The notes under the pieces: generated by a model
The model's input: only the letters and a program-made list of their open reading frames with translations
What the model was told of the DNA's origin: nothing
Databases searched by the model: none
Source of the DNA: Pseudomonadota bacterium
GTDB lineage: Bacteria; Pseudomonadota; Alphaproteobacteria; Rhizobiales; Rhizobiaceae
DNA: 64,000 bases
Assembly: GCA_023451735.1 (NCBI GenBank)
Contig: JAEXYH010000093.1
Coordinates: 124,001-188,000, forward strand
Direction of reading: 5' to 3'
Translations under genes and position numbers: made by a program
Shown here: positions 25,141 to 33,636 of the stretch, in pieces
Numbering within the stretch: the stretch's first letter is position 1
How the letters are laid out: the number at the start of each line of letters is the position of its first letter

Positions 25141-25563
25141 TTAGGCCGCGGCCTTCATCCGTGCCTCTTCGCGGATGCGCTTGACCATCGAGCGCAATCC
25201 GTTGGCGCGCTGCGATGAGAGGTGTTCGACAAGCCCTATCTGGTTGAAAATGTCGATCGCATCGGTGGCGACGATTTCCGAGGCATGTTTGCCGGAATAG
25301 GTGGCAAGCACGATGGCGACGAGCCCGCGTACGATATGGGCATCGGAATCGCCCTTGAAGGTCATCACCGGATCAGCGCTTCCGTCCTCGACATGGCTCA
25401 CCAGCCACACCTGGCTGGCGCAGCCTTGCACCTTGTTCTCGGCGGTCTTCTGGTTGTCGGCAAGCTCCGGCAGCGCCTTGCCGAGCTCGATCACATAGCG
25501 GTAGCGATCTTCCCATTCGTCCAGGAAGGCGAAGTCATCGATGATCTGGGAAAGTTCTGCCAT
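25141..25563 (-). CDS. sufE: SufE family sulfur-acceptor protein
   Basis: A 140-residue protein of the SufE/CsdE family that accepts persulfide sulfur from the cysteine desulfurase SufS for Fe-S cluster assembly. The acceptor Cys is in VQGCASQVWL, the hallmark motif. Other fitting blocks are DEWEDRYRYVIELGK and FNQIGLVEHLSSQRANGL, which is near the C-terminus as usual. The ATG at 25563 begins MAELSQIIDDF; an upstream in-frame extension is not family-like. It lies apart from any suf operon in this window. Confidence 0.93.
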   Translation of the reverse strand: MAELSQIIDDFAFLDEWEDRYRYVIELGKALPELADNQKTAENKVQGCASQVWLVSHVEDGSADPVMTFKGDSDAHIVRGLVAIVLATYSGKHASEIVATDAIDIFNQIGLVEHLSSQRANGLRSMVKRIREEARMKAAA

Positions 25564-25622
25564 GCTCTTGTCCGGTCTTGCTCTTGCCCACCCATATAGG
25601 TCTTTTGCGCGCCGATAACAGA

Positions 25623-25701
25623 AAAAATTGCCGCAAGGGGTTATTCCTTGCCCCATATCCGAACCAAAAAAATCGCCGCAAGGAATTAATTCCTTGCGGC
25701 G
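25623..25701 (-). terminator. Terminator of DUF5330 gene with a partial tandem copy
   Basis: At 25674-25701 a perfect 14-bp palindrome (CGCCGCAAGGAATT and its complement) is followed on the minus strand by a run of seven T. At 25623-25651 a similar but degraded copy (AAAAAATTGCCGCAAGG...CCTTGCC) is present. The first ends the DUF5330 message; the second lies 60 bases upstream of sufE. Confidence 0.85.
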
Positions 25702-25797
25702 TCAGCAGTCGCTGAATCAGTGCGGGCAGTCAGGCGCCGGGGAACCGTTGGCATTGGGAGCCCGGCGCAAGTCGTCAGAATTCGAAATATGTTCCTG

Positions 25798-26229
25798 TTA
25801 TTGTGCGGGTCGCTTGAGCGGCAGGGGCACGGAACCGGTATGGATCGGGGCGGGCGAGGCGATCGACTGGGTGTTTACCGCATCGGCCGGGAAGGGCGTC
25901 GGATCGGGATCCTGTTTCAGCGCCATGTCGGCAGTGTTGTTGGCCGGCTTGTTGCCAAAATGGCTGTCGAGCAGTTCGAAGGCAACATGCGCGCCTTCCG
26001 CGGCTCTGACGCCGAGCACTGAAAGCGTCTCGGCACCCTTTTCGCAGACATCCGGCTTTTCCGCGCACAGGCCGGCAATATAGCTGTAGGCTCCGGTCGC
26101 AGCCGAGATTGCGTCGCCCATCTCAACGGCGCCGGCTCCCTCGGAGACCGCAAGCGGCCTGGTGCTGAAATATGAAAGCACCACCAGCACGGCTGCGAAG
26201 AAGATACTTCCCTTGATCATAAACCACAT
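25798..26229 (-). CDS. DUF5330 domain protein
   Basis: A 143-residue Rhizobiales protein. It begins with a membrane anchor or uncleaved signal (FMIKGSIFFAAVLVVLSYF), followed by a small helical domain with two Cys (SYIAGLCAEKPDVCEKG), probably a periplasmic disulfide, and a Pro-rich C-terminus (PLPLKRPAQ). The family is known only by conservation. It is divergent from the histidine-kinase operon across a 470-base region, and has its own strong terminator. Confidence 0.78.
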   Translation of the reverse strand: MWFMIKGSIFFAAVLVVLSYFSTRPLAVSEGAGAVEMGDAISAATGAYSYIAGLCAEKPDVCEKGAETLSVLGVRAAEGAHVAFELLDSHFGNKPANNTADMALKQDPDPTPFPADAVNTQSIASPAPIHTGSVPLPLKRPAQ

Positions 26230-26699
26230 TGCCCTGTCCTGCGCCTGTTCTTATCCACAGCAGAGTTCCTCCGCCGGGTGACGGCCTGTGCCGCTCTTGG
26301 ACATCACCGTACCGGCGGGAAGCAAATACCCCTTTGACGCTACCGCTCGGATTTATCTAAAATTTGACCTAAATCGGCACATGGCCCGCATCTGGCCCAT
26401 ACCGGGAGGCATTTGCTTCAAACTTTAACAGTTGCCGTTAAGCATAAATGGGGCAGGTCTCCGAAAGGCAAGGCGTTCTGCTGGCAACCTCTTGCCACAA
26501 TCGTTAACGCCAAACGAAAAATCGAGATAAATCCATCGCTTACCTGCCGTTAACCACGATCGAAGATGCGTGGCCCATTATGAGCCAAAGCCAGAAAACC
26601 CGGCTTCTGGCATGGTCTCGAATCACGCATCCTTAGCCTTTCTTTAAGTCGCGGAAGCCTAATGTGACCGCGTAAAACGAGTTCGTGTCAGGGTATTGA
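26230..26699. other. Long intergenic region between DUF5330 and kinase genes
   Basis: It contains a perfect DnaA box (26251-26259), several GTTAAC-type sequences (26500-26560) that do not form a full CtrA site, and likely divergent promoters. At 26420-26450 two TTAA half-sites are separated by 9 rather than 7 bases. I see no coding frame and no stable long hairpin. Confidence 0.5.
26251..26259 (+). other. Consensus DnaA box
   Basis: TTATCCACA matches the 9-mer DnaA box exactly. It lies 22 bases upstream of the DUF5330 start and about 2 kb from the DnaA-IV-like gene. A single box does not make an origin; transcriptional control or titration is more likely. Confidence 0.45.
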
Positions 26700-28265
26700 G
26701 TGCGCGTATTGGGTAACATTGCCGGGAAGGCTGTAGACGTGGTCGACGAGACTGCGGAACGCTGGCTGGCGCGCCTGGGTGGCGAAGTGGTGCGGGGAGC
26801 CGACATCGCATTGCTGCGCCGTATGGTGCTGACCGCAGCCGTTGCCCTCGTCACCATCCCGGCAGGCCTCACCGCGCTCCTGCGCCCGGTCCTGGCATTG
26901 CCTGTCGGTGCGGCGCTCGTCGTCTCCGCCTTTCTCATTATTGCTGCGATCGCCTTCGCGCGGCCCCGGCAATTGCCGCAGTTGGCGGCCAGCGAAGACC
27001 TCGCTTTCGACGCGTGCCCCGGCCTGATGCTGTCGCTCGACGCCCAGGGCCATGTGCTGAAGGTCGGCGGCAGGGATGCCGAGACATTTCCTTCCACGAT
27101 CCGCGACTGCGCCGGCGAAACGCTTGCCGAGCGGGTGCATGTTTCCGATCAGATCGCGCTTCTCCAGGCTTTCGACATGCTGCGCCAGGGCGCATCGCGT
27201 GCCGAAACCGACGTGCGGGTGCAAAAGACCTTTTCCGTGGCCGACGGACGCCAGTTCGTTCTGGTCCGTTTCGATTTCACCGCCATCCGCAACGGCGAGG
27301 GAAACCTCGTGCAGGTGATCGCCCAGGCGCGTGACGTTTCCGAATACGATGCGCTGCGCCGGGAAGCCGAGCGCCGCCAGGAAGAGGCCAAGTCCGCGCA
27401 CGAGACGAAATCCCGTTTCCTCGCCGCCGTCAGCCACGAGCTGCGCACGCCGCTCAATGCCATTCTCGGCTTTTCAGATGTGCTTGCCGGCGAATATTTC
27501 GGCAAACTCGCAAACGACCGCCAGCGCGAATATGTCGGCCTCATCCGTCAGTCCGGCGGCCATCTTCTGTCGGTCGTCAACACCATGCTCGACATGTCGA
27601 AGATCGAGGCCGGCCGCTACGAGCTGCTGATCGAACCTTTCGCCGCATCCGAAGCGGTCGAGACCTGCCGCGCCATGCTGGATCTGCAGGCCCGCGACAA
27701 GGGTGTGACGCTGACGGCGCGCGTGTCCCGCGCCCTGCCGGAAGTGCTGGCCGATCGCCGCGCCCTGCAGCAGATCCTCATCAACCTTGCCGGCAATGCC
27801 ATCAAGTTTACCGAGCGCGGCGGCGTCGTTTCGATGGATGCCACGGTCCTTGGCGGCGATCTGGTCGTCACCGTCAGCGATACCGGCATCGGCATCGCAC
27901 CGGAAAAGCTTGGCCTGCTCGGCGAGCCTTTCACCCAGGTCGAAAACAGCTACAACCGAAATTACGAAGGCACCGGCCTCGGGCTGGCGCTGACCAAGGG
28001 GCTGGTTGCGCTCCATCGCGGCACGTTTGCGATCGCAAGCCGTCCTGGCGAGGGCACGGTTGTGACGATCACACTGCCGCTCGGCGGCCCCGAGACGGCG
28101 GATGCCGATGAGATGATGGCCGAAACGGTGGAGTTCCCGCCGCGCCTGAAGGCCGTGCAGTTGAAGAATTCGGATGAAAAGGCCATGATGGAAGGGGCCG
28201 CGATGGAGCGGCCCGCAAATAGTCTGGGATGTGTGAATGACCACGCGGAAGCGAAAATCGCCTAA
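26700..28265 (+). CDS. PAS-domain sensor histidine kinase (PleC/PdhS-like)
   Basis: A 521-residue membrane kinase. Two helices at about residues 42-62 and 66-87 anchor it, a PAS-like domain spans about 95-215, a coiled coil (YDALRREAERRQEEAK) leads to the H-box SRFLAAVSHELRTPLNAILG with phospho-acceptor His246, and the ATPase domain has GNAIKFT, DTGIGI and GTGLGL. The H-box and following FGKL ... YVGLIRQSGGHLLSVVN are of the type seen in PleC, DivJ and PdhS, the kinases for DivK. The start is GTG with AGGG 6 bases upstream. It overlaps the next gene by 29 bases. No response regulator is adjacent. Confidence 0.87.
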   Translation: MRVLGNIAGKAVDVVDETAERWLARLGGEVVRGADIALLRRMVLTAAVALVTIPAGLTALLRPVLALPVGAALVVSAFLIIAAIAFARPRQLPQLAASEDLAFDACPGLMLSLDAQGHVLKVGGRDAETFPSTIRDCAGETLAERVHVSDQIALLQAFDMLRQGASRAETDVRVQKTFSVADGRQFVLVRFDFTAIRNGEGNLVQVIAQARDVSEYDALRREAERRQEEAKSAHETKSRFLAAVSHELRTPLNAILGFSDVLAGEYFGKLANDRQREYVGLIRQSGGHLLSVVNTMLDMSKIEAGRYELLIEPFAASEAVETCRAMLDLQARDKGVTLTARVSRALPEVLADRRALQQILINLAGNAIKFTERGGVVSMDATVLGGDLVVTVSDTGIGIAPEKLGLLGEPFTQVENSYNRNYEGTGLGLALTKGLVALHRGTFAIASRPGEGTVVTITLPLGGPETADADEMMAETVEFPPRLKAVQLKNSDEKAMMEGAAMERPANSLGCVNDHAEAKIA

Positions 28266-29433
28266 GGGGCGCAGGGCAGCGAAGGAGCAAACCCTTCCGT
28301 CCCGCATTCTTGCGGGCGCGGGCTCCGCCGTGCTTCATGGCGCGGGCGGTTCCGCACGCGGTATCGGCGGCGCGATTGCCCGCAACCCCAAGGCGACGCT
28401 CTATGCCACCACCTTCATCGTTGCCTTTTCCTTCGTCGCGGCCAATGCGCTCTGGTATCAGCCGGGTGGCCATCCGTCGCCGTTTCTCGCGACGCGTGAT
28501 GCACGCGACCCGAATGCGATTGCCGGTTATCGCCAGAGCCGTCAGACCGATCCTGCCGACGTCACCACGTTCCGCATAGAGCGCGCGCCGGCCGGAGGGC
28601 AGGGCGCACCCGCCCAGTCCGCGTCCCGCCAGCCGTCTCCAGGCCAGACTGTTGCTTCGCCCGTGGCCCAGCCCGCGACGACGGCTCCTGCCGCCGCGCC
28701 CGCCGACGACATCCGGTCGATCATTGCCGGTCAGGGGAGCCAGTCCGCTCCCGCATCGACGTCAACCGATCCCGCGCTCGTCGCGGGCATCCAGCGCGAG
28801 CTTGCCCGCCGTGGCATCTATCAGGGCACTGATGACGGACTGATGGGACCGCGCACCGAAAGCGCCATCCTGTTTTTCGAGGAAGCCTCCGGCCTGCCGC
28901 AGCGCGGTGTGCCGACGCCGGAACTGCTGGCCGTCCTGCAGTCTCAGCCGCAGGCCCAAACACAAACACAGGCAGCAGCCACGCCACTGCCGATCCCGCG
29001 TCAGGCGCCAAGAGCTGAGGCTCCCCGAGCAGAGCCGCAAAGAGCCGCGAACCGCCCCGCAGCCCAGCCTGTCGTCCAGCAGGTCAAGGCGCCGGTCCGC
29101 AACGAAGATCCGATCACGGCCGCGATCCGCTCTGCCGATCGCCAGCCGAACATGACGCCGCCGGCCGAAATCCCCGGCTCGCGCCGTGCCGCAGCCGCGC
29201 CCGCACCCATACAGATGGCCAAGCGGGCCGATCCCGTACCCGCCTCGCAAATGGTCCTGCAGATCCAGAAGGGCCTGTCGAACATCGCTTATACCGATGT
29301 CGAGATCGACGGCGTGGCCGGCAGCCAGACCAAGGCCGCCATCCGTCGTTTCCAGAAACACTACCGCCTGCCCGAAACCGGCGAGCCTGACCAGATCGTG
29401 CTTCAGAAGCTGAAGGCGATCGGCGCGCTGTAG
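28237..29433 (+). CDS. Peptidoglycan-binding-domain envelope protein
   Basis: A 398-residue protein: basic N-terminus (residues 1-20), one membrane helix (about 48-70, ATLYATTFIVAFSFVAANALW), a Pro/Ala/Gln-rich linker, a first PG_binding_1 domain (about 180-230, VAGIQRELARRGIYQGTDDG ... MGPRTESAI), a second low-complexity linker, and a second PG_binding_1 domain at the C-terminus (QIQKGLSNIAYTDVEIDGVAG ... AAIRRFQKHY). Topology: cytoplasmic N-terminus and two wall-binding domains in the periplasm. Overlap with the kinase gene suggests that envelope status and signalling are linked. Confidence 0.85.
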   Translation: MTTRKRKSPKGRRAAKEQTLPSRILAGAGSAVLHGAGGSARGIGGAIARNPKATLYATTFIVAFSFVAANALWYQPGGHPSPFLATRDARDPNAIAGYRQSRQTDPADVTTFRIERAPAGGQGAPAQSASRQPSPGQTVASPVAQPATTAPAAAPADDIRSIIAGQGSQSAPASTSTDPALVAGIQRELARRGIYQGTDDGLMGPRTESAILFFEEASGLPQRGVPTPELLAVLQSQPQAQTQTQAAATPLPIPRQAPRAEAPRAEPQRAANRPAAQPVVQQVKAPVRNEDPITAAIRSADRQPNMTPPAEIPGSRRAAAAPAPIQMAKRADPVPASQMVLQIQKGLSNIAYTDVEIDGVAGSQTKAAIRRFQKHYRLPETGEPDQIVLQKLKAIGAL

Positions 29434-29551
29434 CGATGTCGTCCGGGAGCCGGCCGCAACAGCAGATTTTGCCGGTTTGACGGCCGCAAGGGAACACAGG
29501 CCCGGATATCGAATGTCGGGCCAGTTCAGGCATTCGGCAGTGAGACAGACA

Positions 29552-29830
29552 TCATTTCGCTGCAGCGGTCTCCGGACCGATGATCGCCGAGATTTCCGTA
29601 ATCTTGTCGGCTGGAAAACCGCCGAGCTCTGCATGGCGTTTTATGTCGTCGGCGCTTGGAGCTTCGTGGACGCAGTAAATCTTGTCCCCGGCCACATAGC
29701 TGGTGATCCACTTATACGGTACGTCCAGGCTGGCGACGACGTCGTTTGACTTTGCCGAAATCTGGCACAGGTCGTCAGACGTCAGCTTGTTCGCCCCCTG
29801 GATCTCGCGTTCGATAATGAATGTCGGCAT
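29552..29830 (-). CDS. DUF4242 (nickel-binding SCO4226-like) protein
   Basis: A 92-residue ferredoxin-like-fold protein. It begins PTFIIEREIQGAN and has the family block VPYKWITSYVAGDKIYCVHEAPSADDIKRHAELGGFP (positions 29590-29700, cited by its ends). Members include a Streptomyces nickel-binding protein; the metal ligands here are not certain. It is monocistronic and convergent with the peptidoglycan-binding gene. Confidence 0.8.
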   Translation of the reverse strand: MPTFIIEREIQGANKLTSDDLCQISAKSNDVVASLDVPYKWITSYVAGDKIYCVHEAPSADDIKRHAELGGFPADKITEISAIIGPETAAAK

Positions 29831-30139
29831 GACCGGCTCCTCTCCGTTTCAACCAATCGCATTGGGCTCCCTAAGCAGGCCAAAGTCAAATACTGGTAGG
29901 ATACACACCCGCCTGACTTCGTTCGTTGGGGGTGATTGCGGATCACCCGGTCTGCTTTCATCTCGACTGCGATGTTCTGGAGCCGGGCATCGTCCATTTA
30001 GGCCACTCCAAGTCATCGGCGGCGCCTTGATAGCAACGCCGCAAGAAACTTCTCCCACGTAATGTTCTCGCAACGTGAACACCCGACTTTAGCATTTCGG
30101 CGTCGAGCCTGAATGGACGGCGCCGCACGGGAGAACATT
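29831..30139. other. Intergenic, no gene seen
   Basis: It separates the DUF4242 gene from the small exported-protein cluster. I see no coding frame, no hairpin with T-run and no recognisable operator; only a good ribosome-binding site (GGGAG) at its right end. Confidence 0.4.
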
Positions 30140-30466
30140 ATGAACGCAGTCAAGAAATCACGCCCCACGCTTGCCCTTGCCGTCGCGTTGGCTCTGTCGG
30201 TTGTCGTCCCTGGCATCGCAGAGGCTGGAAAGAAGGAGCGGGCCATCGCCTTGGGAGTCGGGATAGGCATGCTTGGAGGCGCACTTGCCTCCAACGGCGA
30301 TCCCCGCGCCGTCCTCGGCGGAGCCGTCGCGGGCGGCCTTATCGGAAGCGTGGCCGACCGGAATCGAAGAGAATGGCGCGAGGACCGCAGGTCCTGGCGT
30401 GACGACCGGCGCAGGGACGACCGACGCCGACATGACCGGAGACCGGGTCACCGCGACTGGCGCTGA
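30140..30466 (+). CDS. Exported glycine-zipper protein with Arg/Asp-rich tail
   Basis: A 108-residue protein: signal peptide (residues 1-29, ending GIAEAG), a glycine-zipper-like segment (IALGVGIGMLGGALASNGD; GGAVAGGLIGSVADR), and a very charged C-terminus made of RRD/DRR repeats (WRDDRRRDDRRRHDRR). Glycine-zipper proteins often insert in or near membranes; the basic/acidic tail could bind peptidoglycan or nucleic acid. GGGAG lies close before the ATG. Followed after 39 bases by the EF-hand gene in the same direction. Confidence 0.75.
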   Translation: MNAVKKSRPTLALAVALALSVVVPGIAEAGKKERAIALGVGIGMLGGALASNGDPRAVLGGAVAGGLIGSVADRNRREWREDRRSWRDDRRRDDRRRHDRRPGHRDWR

Positions 30467-30505
30467 GCATCGGCGATCCACTTCAAATACAAGGAAATGA
30501 AAACC

Positions 30506-30880
30506 ATGATTAAGACACTCGCAGCAGCAGTGGCTGTGGTGGCCCTCGCTACTCTCCCCGCTTTCGCCCAGGAAAAGCCGGCCGACAAGGAAATGATCGA
30601 CAAGGCTTTCGACGGCATGGATTCGAACAAGGACGGCAAGATCGACCGCGCCGAACTCGGTGTTTACATGCAGGCGATCGTGGACAAGCAGCGAGAGGAG
30701 TTCGACGCCGGGTTCGTCGAGGTCGACGTTAACAAGGACGGCAAGATCGATCGCGAAGAAGCCAAGGCGAACACGATCCTGGTGACCTACTTCGACGCAC
30801 TGGATACCGACAAGGATGGTTTCCTCTCCAAGGCGGAGATGGATCACGCGCTGGCCGAAGCCGCAAAATTGAAAAACTGA
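30506..30880 (+). CDS. Exported EF-hand calcium-binding protein
   Basis: A 124-residue periplasmic protein: signal peptide (IKTLAAAVAVVALATLPAFA) then three EF-hand loops, DSNKDGKIDRAE, DVNKDGKIDREE and DTDKDGFLSKAE, each with Asp at 1, 3 and 5 and Glu at 12, so all should bind calcium. ATG 30506 is preferred over 30497 because AAGGA lies 10 bases before it but only one base before the earlier ATG. Resembles the EfhP/CasA-like secreted rhizobial calmodulin-like proteins. Lies between the glycine-zipper and lipoprotein genes. Confidence 0.87.
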   Translation: MIKTLAAAVAVVALATLPAFAQEKPADKEMIDKAFDGMDSNKDGKIDRAELGVYMQAIVDKQREEFDAGFVEVDVNKDGKIDREEAKANTILVTYFDALDTDKDGFLSKAEMDHALAEAAKLKN

Positions 30881-31076
30881 CACCCGATACCATTGACCGG
30901 TTCTTCCTCAAGCGCTGTTCCTCCACCGGAGGCCTCCGGCCCCACGTCGTCTTCCAAGGCGGAAAAAGCGGCTGGAGAGCGGACACGCAGACCCGCCTTA
31001 TACGCGGGCCTGCGCCGCGCACGGGACGAATTGACGATCAGTCCGGTCACATGACCCTCTCGAAAGAAGGCCGAAG

Positions 31077-31361
31077 ATGACAACGACCTCCAATCTTGCA
31101 CCAAAAACCCTGATGTCGATCTGCGCAGGCGGATTGTTTGCCCTGACGCTGGCTAGCTGTACGACTGCTGGAGCTGACGATTTCGACGACAGACGGCGGT
31201 GTTCCGGATCCCGGGATCACAGCGGATGTCTGTATATGCAGCAGCACCGCCGCGACCGCGAGCAACTCATCAATCAGGAAAAAGCGCTGATAAACGCTGA
31301 ACAGGCCCGCGAAAACCTGCGGATGCTCCGGGAAATCAGAAGGAAACGCGGGGAGTACTGA
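31077..31361 (+). CDS. Small putative lipoprotein
   Basis: A 94-residue protein with a lipobox LTLASC, so Cys27 or thereabouts would be lipidated after signal peptidase II. The mature part has two further Cys (RRCSGSRDHSGCLY) and a charged helical C-terminus (QARENLRMLREIRRKRGEY) with coiled-coil potential. Not recognised. It is the third small exported protein in a row and may be co-expressed, although the 196-base gap holds a GC-rich hairpin at 30987-31013. Confidence 0.65.
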   Translation: MTTTSNLAPKTLMSICAGGLFALTLASCTTAGADDFDDRRRCSGSRDHSGCLYMQQHRRDREQLINQEKALINAEQARENLRMLREIRRKRGEY

Positions 31362-31622
31362 TCTCCCGGCTTGTGACGATGATCCGGACGATGATCAACA
31401 GCGCAGGCGTAAGCGATCCGGTCTGCCGCAGGACGAAACCTTTAAACGCGGTGATCCTGAAATCGGAGCCGGCGAAATCCTGATCGCCTGTTCCTGACCA
31501 GGGCGTGAGCGGAACAGCGACGAAATCGGCTTCGGCCTGATTGCGGCCATAACATCATCATCTCGTCCGTATCATCCGCTCCGCCATTTACACCCATCCG
31601 CAAACCAGCCTATGCAATCCCC

Positions 31623-31970
31623 ATGCGTCTCCGTTCCGATATCTATGTCTCCGCTCTTATCCGCCGCGTCTTCGGTCTCGGCGGCTTTGCGGCCGTCGAG
31701 CACAAGGGGGCGGAGGCGGCGGGGGCGATCTTTATCCGTCAGCGTTTTCGCGATGGACTGGAGAGCCTCTATGCCCCGGCGCCGCAGAACTTCTTTTCCG
31801 GTGAGGACGACGGCAGCCGCAAGTTCGAGTCACGGCTCGAACGCGTCGAGCCCGGTGTCATGCGAGAGACGCTCGACAGGGAATTGCGCTTCGATCCCGA
31901 CCTTTGGCTGGTCGAACTGGAGATCGACGAATTCGGCGATCTGTTTCCGGTGGTCAAACCGGATTTATAG
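31623..31970 (+). CDS. DUF1491 family protein
   Basis: A 115-residue cytoplasmic protein typical of Alphaproteobacteria: starts MRLRSDIYVSALIRRV, then FAAVEHKGAEAAGAIFI, LYAPAPQNF and the C-terminal DPDLWLVELEID, all DUF1491 hallmarks. No function is known. It overlaps the convergent DUF2336 gene by 6 bases. The ribosome-binding site is weak. Confidence 0.82.
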   Translation: MRLRSDIYVSALIRRVFGLGGFAAVEHKGAEAAGAIFIRQRFRDGLESLYAPAPQNFFSGEDDGSRKFESRLERVEPGVMRETLDRELRFDPDLWLVELEIDEFGDLFPVVKPDL

Positions 31971-33065
31971 GCCTTGGCGGATCCTGAAGCCGGAGGCGCT
32001 CCGGCGCACCGTGGCCGAAGTCCGCATTGGGCGTTCCTCGATGAAGGCTTCGGTATAGGTAGTCTCGGCATTTGCGCCGGCAAGCATGCTGGAACCTGCC
32101 TGATCGGCGCCGTAAGTATAACGATCGGCCCTGCGCCAGGCCTCGACCCGCGCATGGCACTCGTCCCCGTCCAGCGACTGCCACAGGTTTTCGGCCTCGG
32201 ACACGCCGTCCGTGGCCTCGGCCAGATGGCCGTAAAGGCGCGTGAGGATATAGGTGGCGTCGGCGGATTGCATGCCGAGGCTCTTCAGCACGGTGGCAAG
32301 CTGCCGCCCTGAAAGGTCGAGCAGAACGCGCTCGGCAAGCCAGCGGCTGGTCGTCAAAATGTCCGAAAGCGCCGTGACGAGAAGCGAGGCTTCCCGGTTG
32401 CGCGCAAACCGCACCAGAAGTGCTTCCTGCACCTCCGAAAGGCTGCGCAGGCCAAGCCGGTCGTCGTCTGCCCGCTCTCCATGGCCGACAAGCAGCTTGA
32501 TCCGGCGGCGCAGCTCTTCCTCGCGTGCCAGCCGGCCGGTATCTATACTTTCGTCGAAGCCGGCCGGGATCATCGGAGTTTCAATGGATGGTATCTCGGC
32601 AAGCGTCGAACCAGCGTCAATTCCCGCCACGCTCGCCTTGGACTGTCGGGCCGTGTCCGGCCGCAATCCGACAAGGGCGTCGATAACGGTGGGGGAGAGT
32701 GCCGCGCGGCGCACGATCGCCCGTGCATGTTCCACGCCCTGGCAGCGGGCAATCGCAATCAGGGCCTCGTCGGAAAGGCAGGTCGAGGTCATCAGGAACG
32801 GGGCAGCAACCGCGATCGGCTGGCTGCCGAGAAAAAAGGCGACGGCGGCCGGAACATTGGGAGACTGCGCAAGGGCTGCTACCGCCTGCCGGCGCGCCTC
32901 ATCTGATGACGCAGAAAAGATCGGCATGAAGAGTTCGGCGAACTGCCGCAGTTCCGACCGTGTCGGATGGGAGAGCTCTTCGAAGCTCGTCACCGTTGCC
33001 ATCAGCACGACGTCCTTCCTGCGCAGCGCCTGCGGTCTCTCAAGATCTCGAAACTCACTCGTCAC
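31965..33065 (-). CDS. DUF2336 domain protein
   Basis: A 366-residue all-helical, HEAT-like protein with the DUF2336 N-terminal blocks (TRSELRQFAELFMPIFSASS, EARRQAVAALAQSPNVP, FLGSQPIAVAAPFL). Members are found almost only in Alphaproteobacteria and are thought to be protein-interaction scaffolds. I place the start at GTG 33065 because conserved sequence (SEFRDLERP, RRKDVVLMATVTSFEEL) begins there; ATG 33002, with GGAAGGA 10 bases upstream, is the alternative. The frame stays open to 33308 but that part is not family-like. Confidence 0.78.
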   Translation of the reverse strand: MTSEFRDLERPQALRRKDVVLMATVTSFEELSHPTRSELRQFAELFMPIFSASSDEARRQAVAALAQSPNVPAAVAFFLGSQPIAVAAPFLMTSTCLSDEALIAIARCQGVEHARAIVRRAALSPTVIDALVGLRPDTARQSKASVAGIDAGSTLAEIPSIETPMIPAGFDESIDTGRLAREEELRRRIKLLVGHGERADDDRLGLRSLSEVQEALLVRFARNREASLLVTALSDILTTSRWLAERVLLDLSGRQLATVLKSLGMQSADATYILTRLYGHLAEATDGVSEAENLWQSLDGDECHARVEAWRRADRYTYGADQAGSSMLAGANAETTYTEAFIEERPMRTSATVRRSASGFRIRQGL

Positions 33066-33328
33066 GGGCAAACTCTTTGAACGCAATACAAACAGAGGTG
33101 CCGACAAATGCGCTGGCCGCCGCAGGGCAGCCGACACGTCATCTACCTTACCTTGGAAACTCCCGGTGGGCGGGTCGCTTCGACCGGCATTTTCGCCGGT
33201 TTCGTCGCTCGCTTTAGGTAAGATGATGCTAGGTCTGACAGGGTTAATATACGGTGAATGCGGCACGTTTTGGGACAAATCGTCCACAGCGGAAAACGCG
33301 GTTGCCACGCTTTGAAGCAGCGATCCGG

Positions 33329-33636
33329 TTAGGATTTGTCTTCCAGCTCTTGGACGCGATGCGCAATCTCGCCGATGCTGCTTTCGATCCGCGGCAGGGA
33401 ACTGTCGAGAGAGGTTTGCATGTTGGCAAGCGAGCCGCCAGGTTCCATCTTCAACATCAGTTCAATGTCGTCGCGACGCTCGATTTCCCGTGCCGCTCGA
33501 CCCGTAGGACTGGTTCGCAGGTGGCGTCCAGCAACTGCATCATATCAGCCACGTCCTTGCGCAGCAGACGCTGTTCTTCCATCTGGACCTTGGCCTGCCC
33601 GGCAAGAACATCGAGGCTGACGGTATCTGTCGGCAT
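33329..33636 (-). pseudogene. Coiled-coil protein gene interrupted by a one-base frameshift
   Basis: The first frame encodes PTDTVSLDVLAGQAKVQMEE through DATCEPVLRVERHG, then runs into a stop at 33457. In the next frame, from the GGGAAA at about 33489-33494, sequence continues naturally as EIERRDDIELMLKMEPGG ... SIGEIAHRVQELEDKS to a stop at 33329. Inserting one G in the GGG run restores a single 102-residue reading frame that is helical throughout with heptad spacing. GGAG lies 8 bases before the ATG at 33636. It is either a recent loss, a sequencing error or, less likely, a frameshifting gene. Confidence 0.72.

Noticed and set aside
26424..26446. Possible CtrA site (TTAACAGTTGCCGTTAA)
   Set aside because: The TTAA halves are 9 bases apart instead of 7, so it does not meet the consensus.
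31375..31500. Acidic then basic short frame after the lipoprotein gene (DDDPDDDQQRRRKR...)
   Set aside because: No start codon with a ribosome-binding site and no way to join it to the lipoprotein frame without an indel; likely chance.
33487..33496. Programmed -1 frameshift at GGGAAA in the coiled-coil gene
   Set aside because: The zero-frame codons GGG AAA do not form an X-XXY-YYZ heptamer, and the shifted P-site tRNA would pair poorly. A lost base is simpler.
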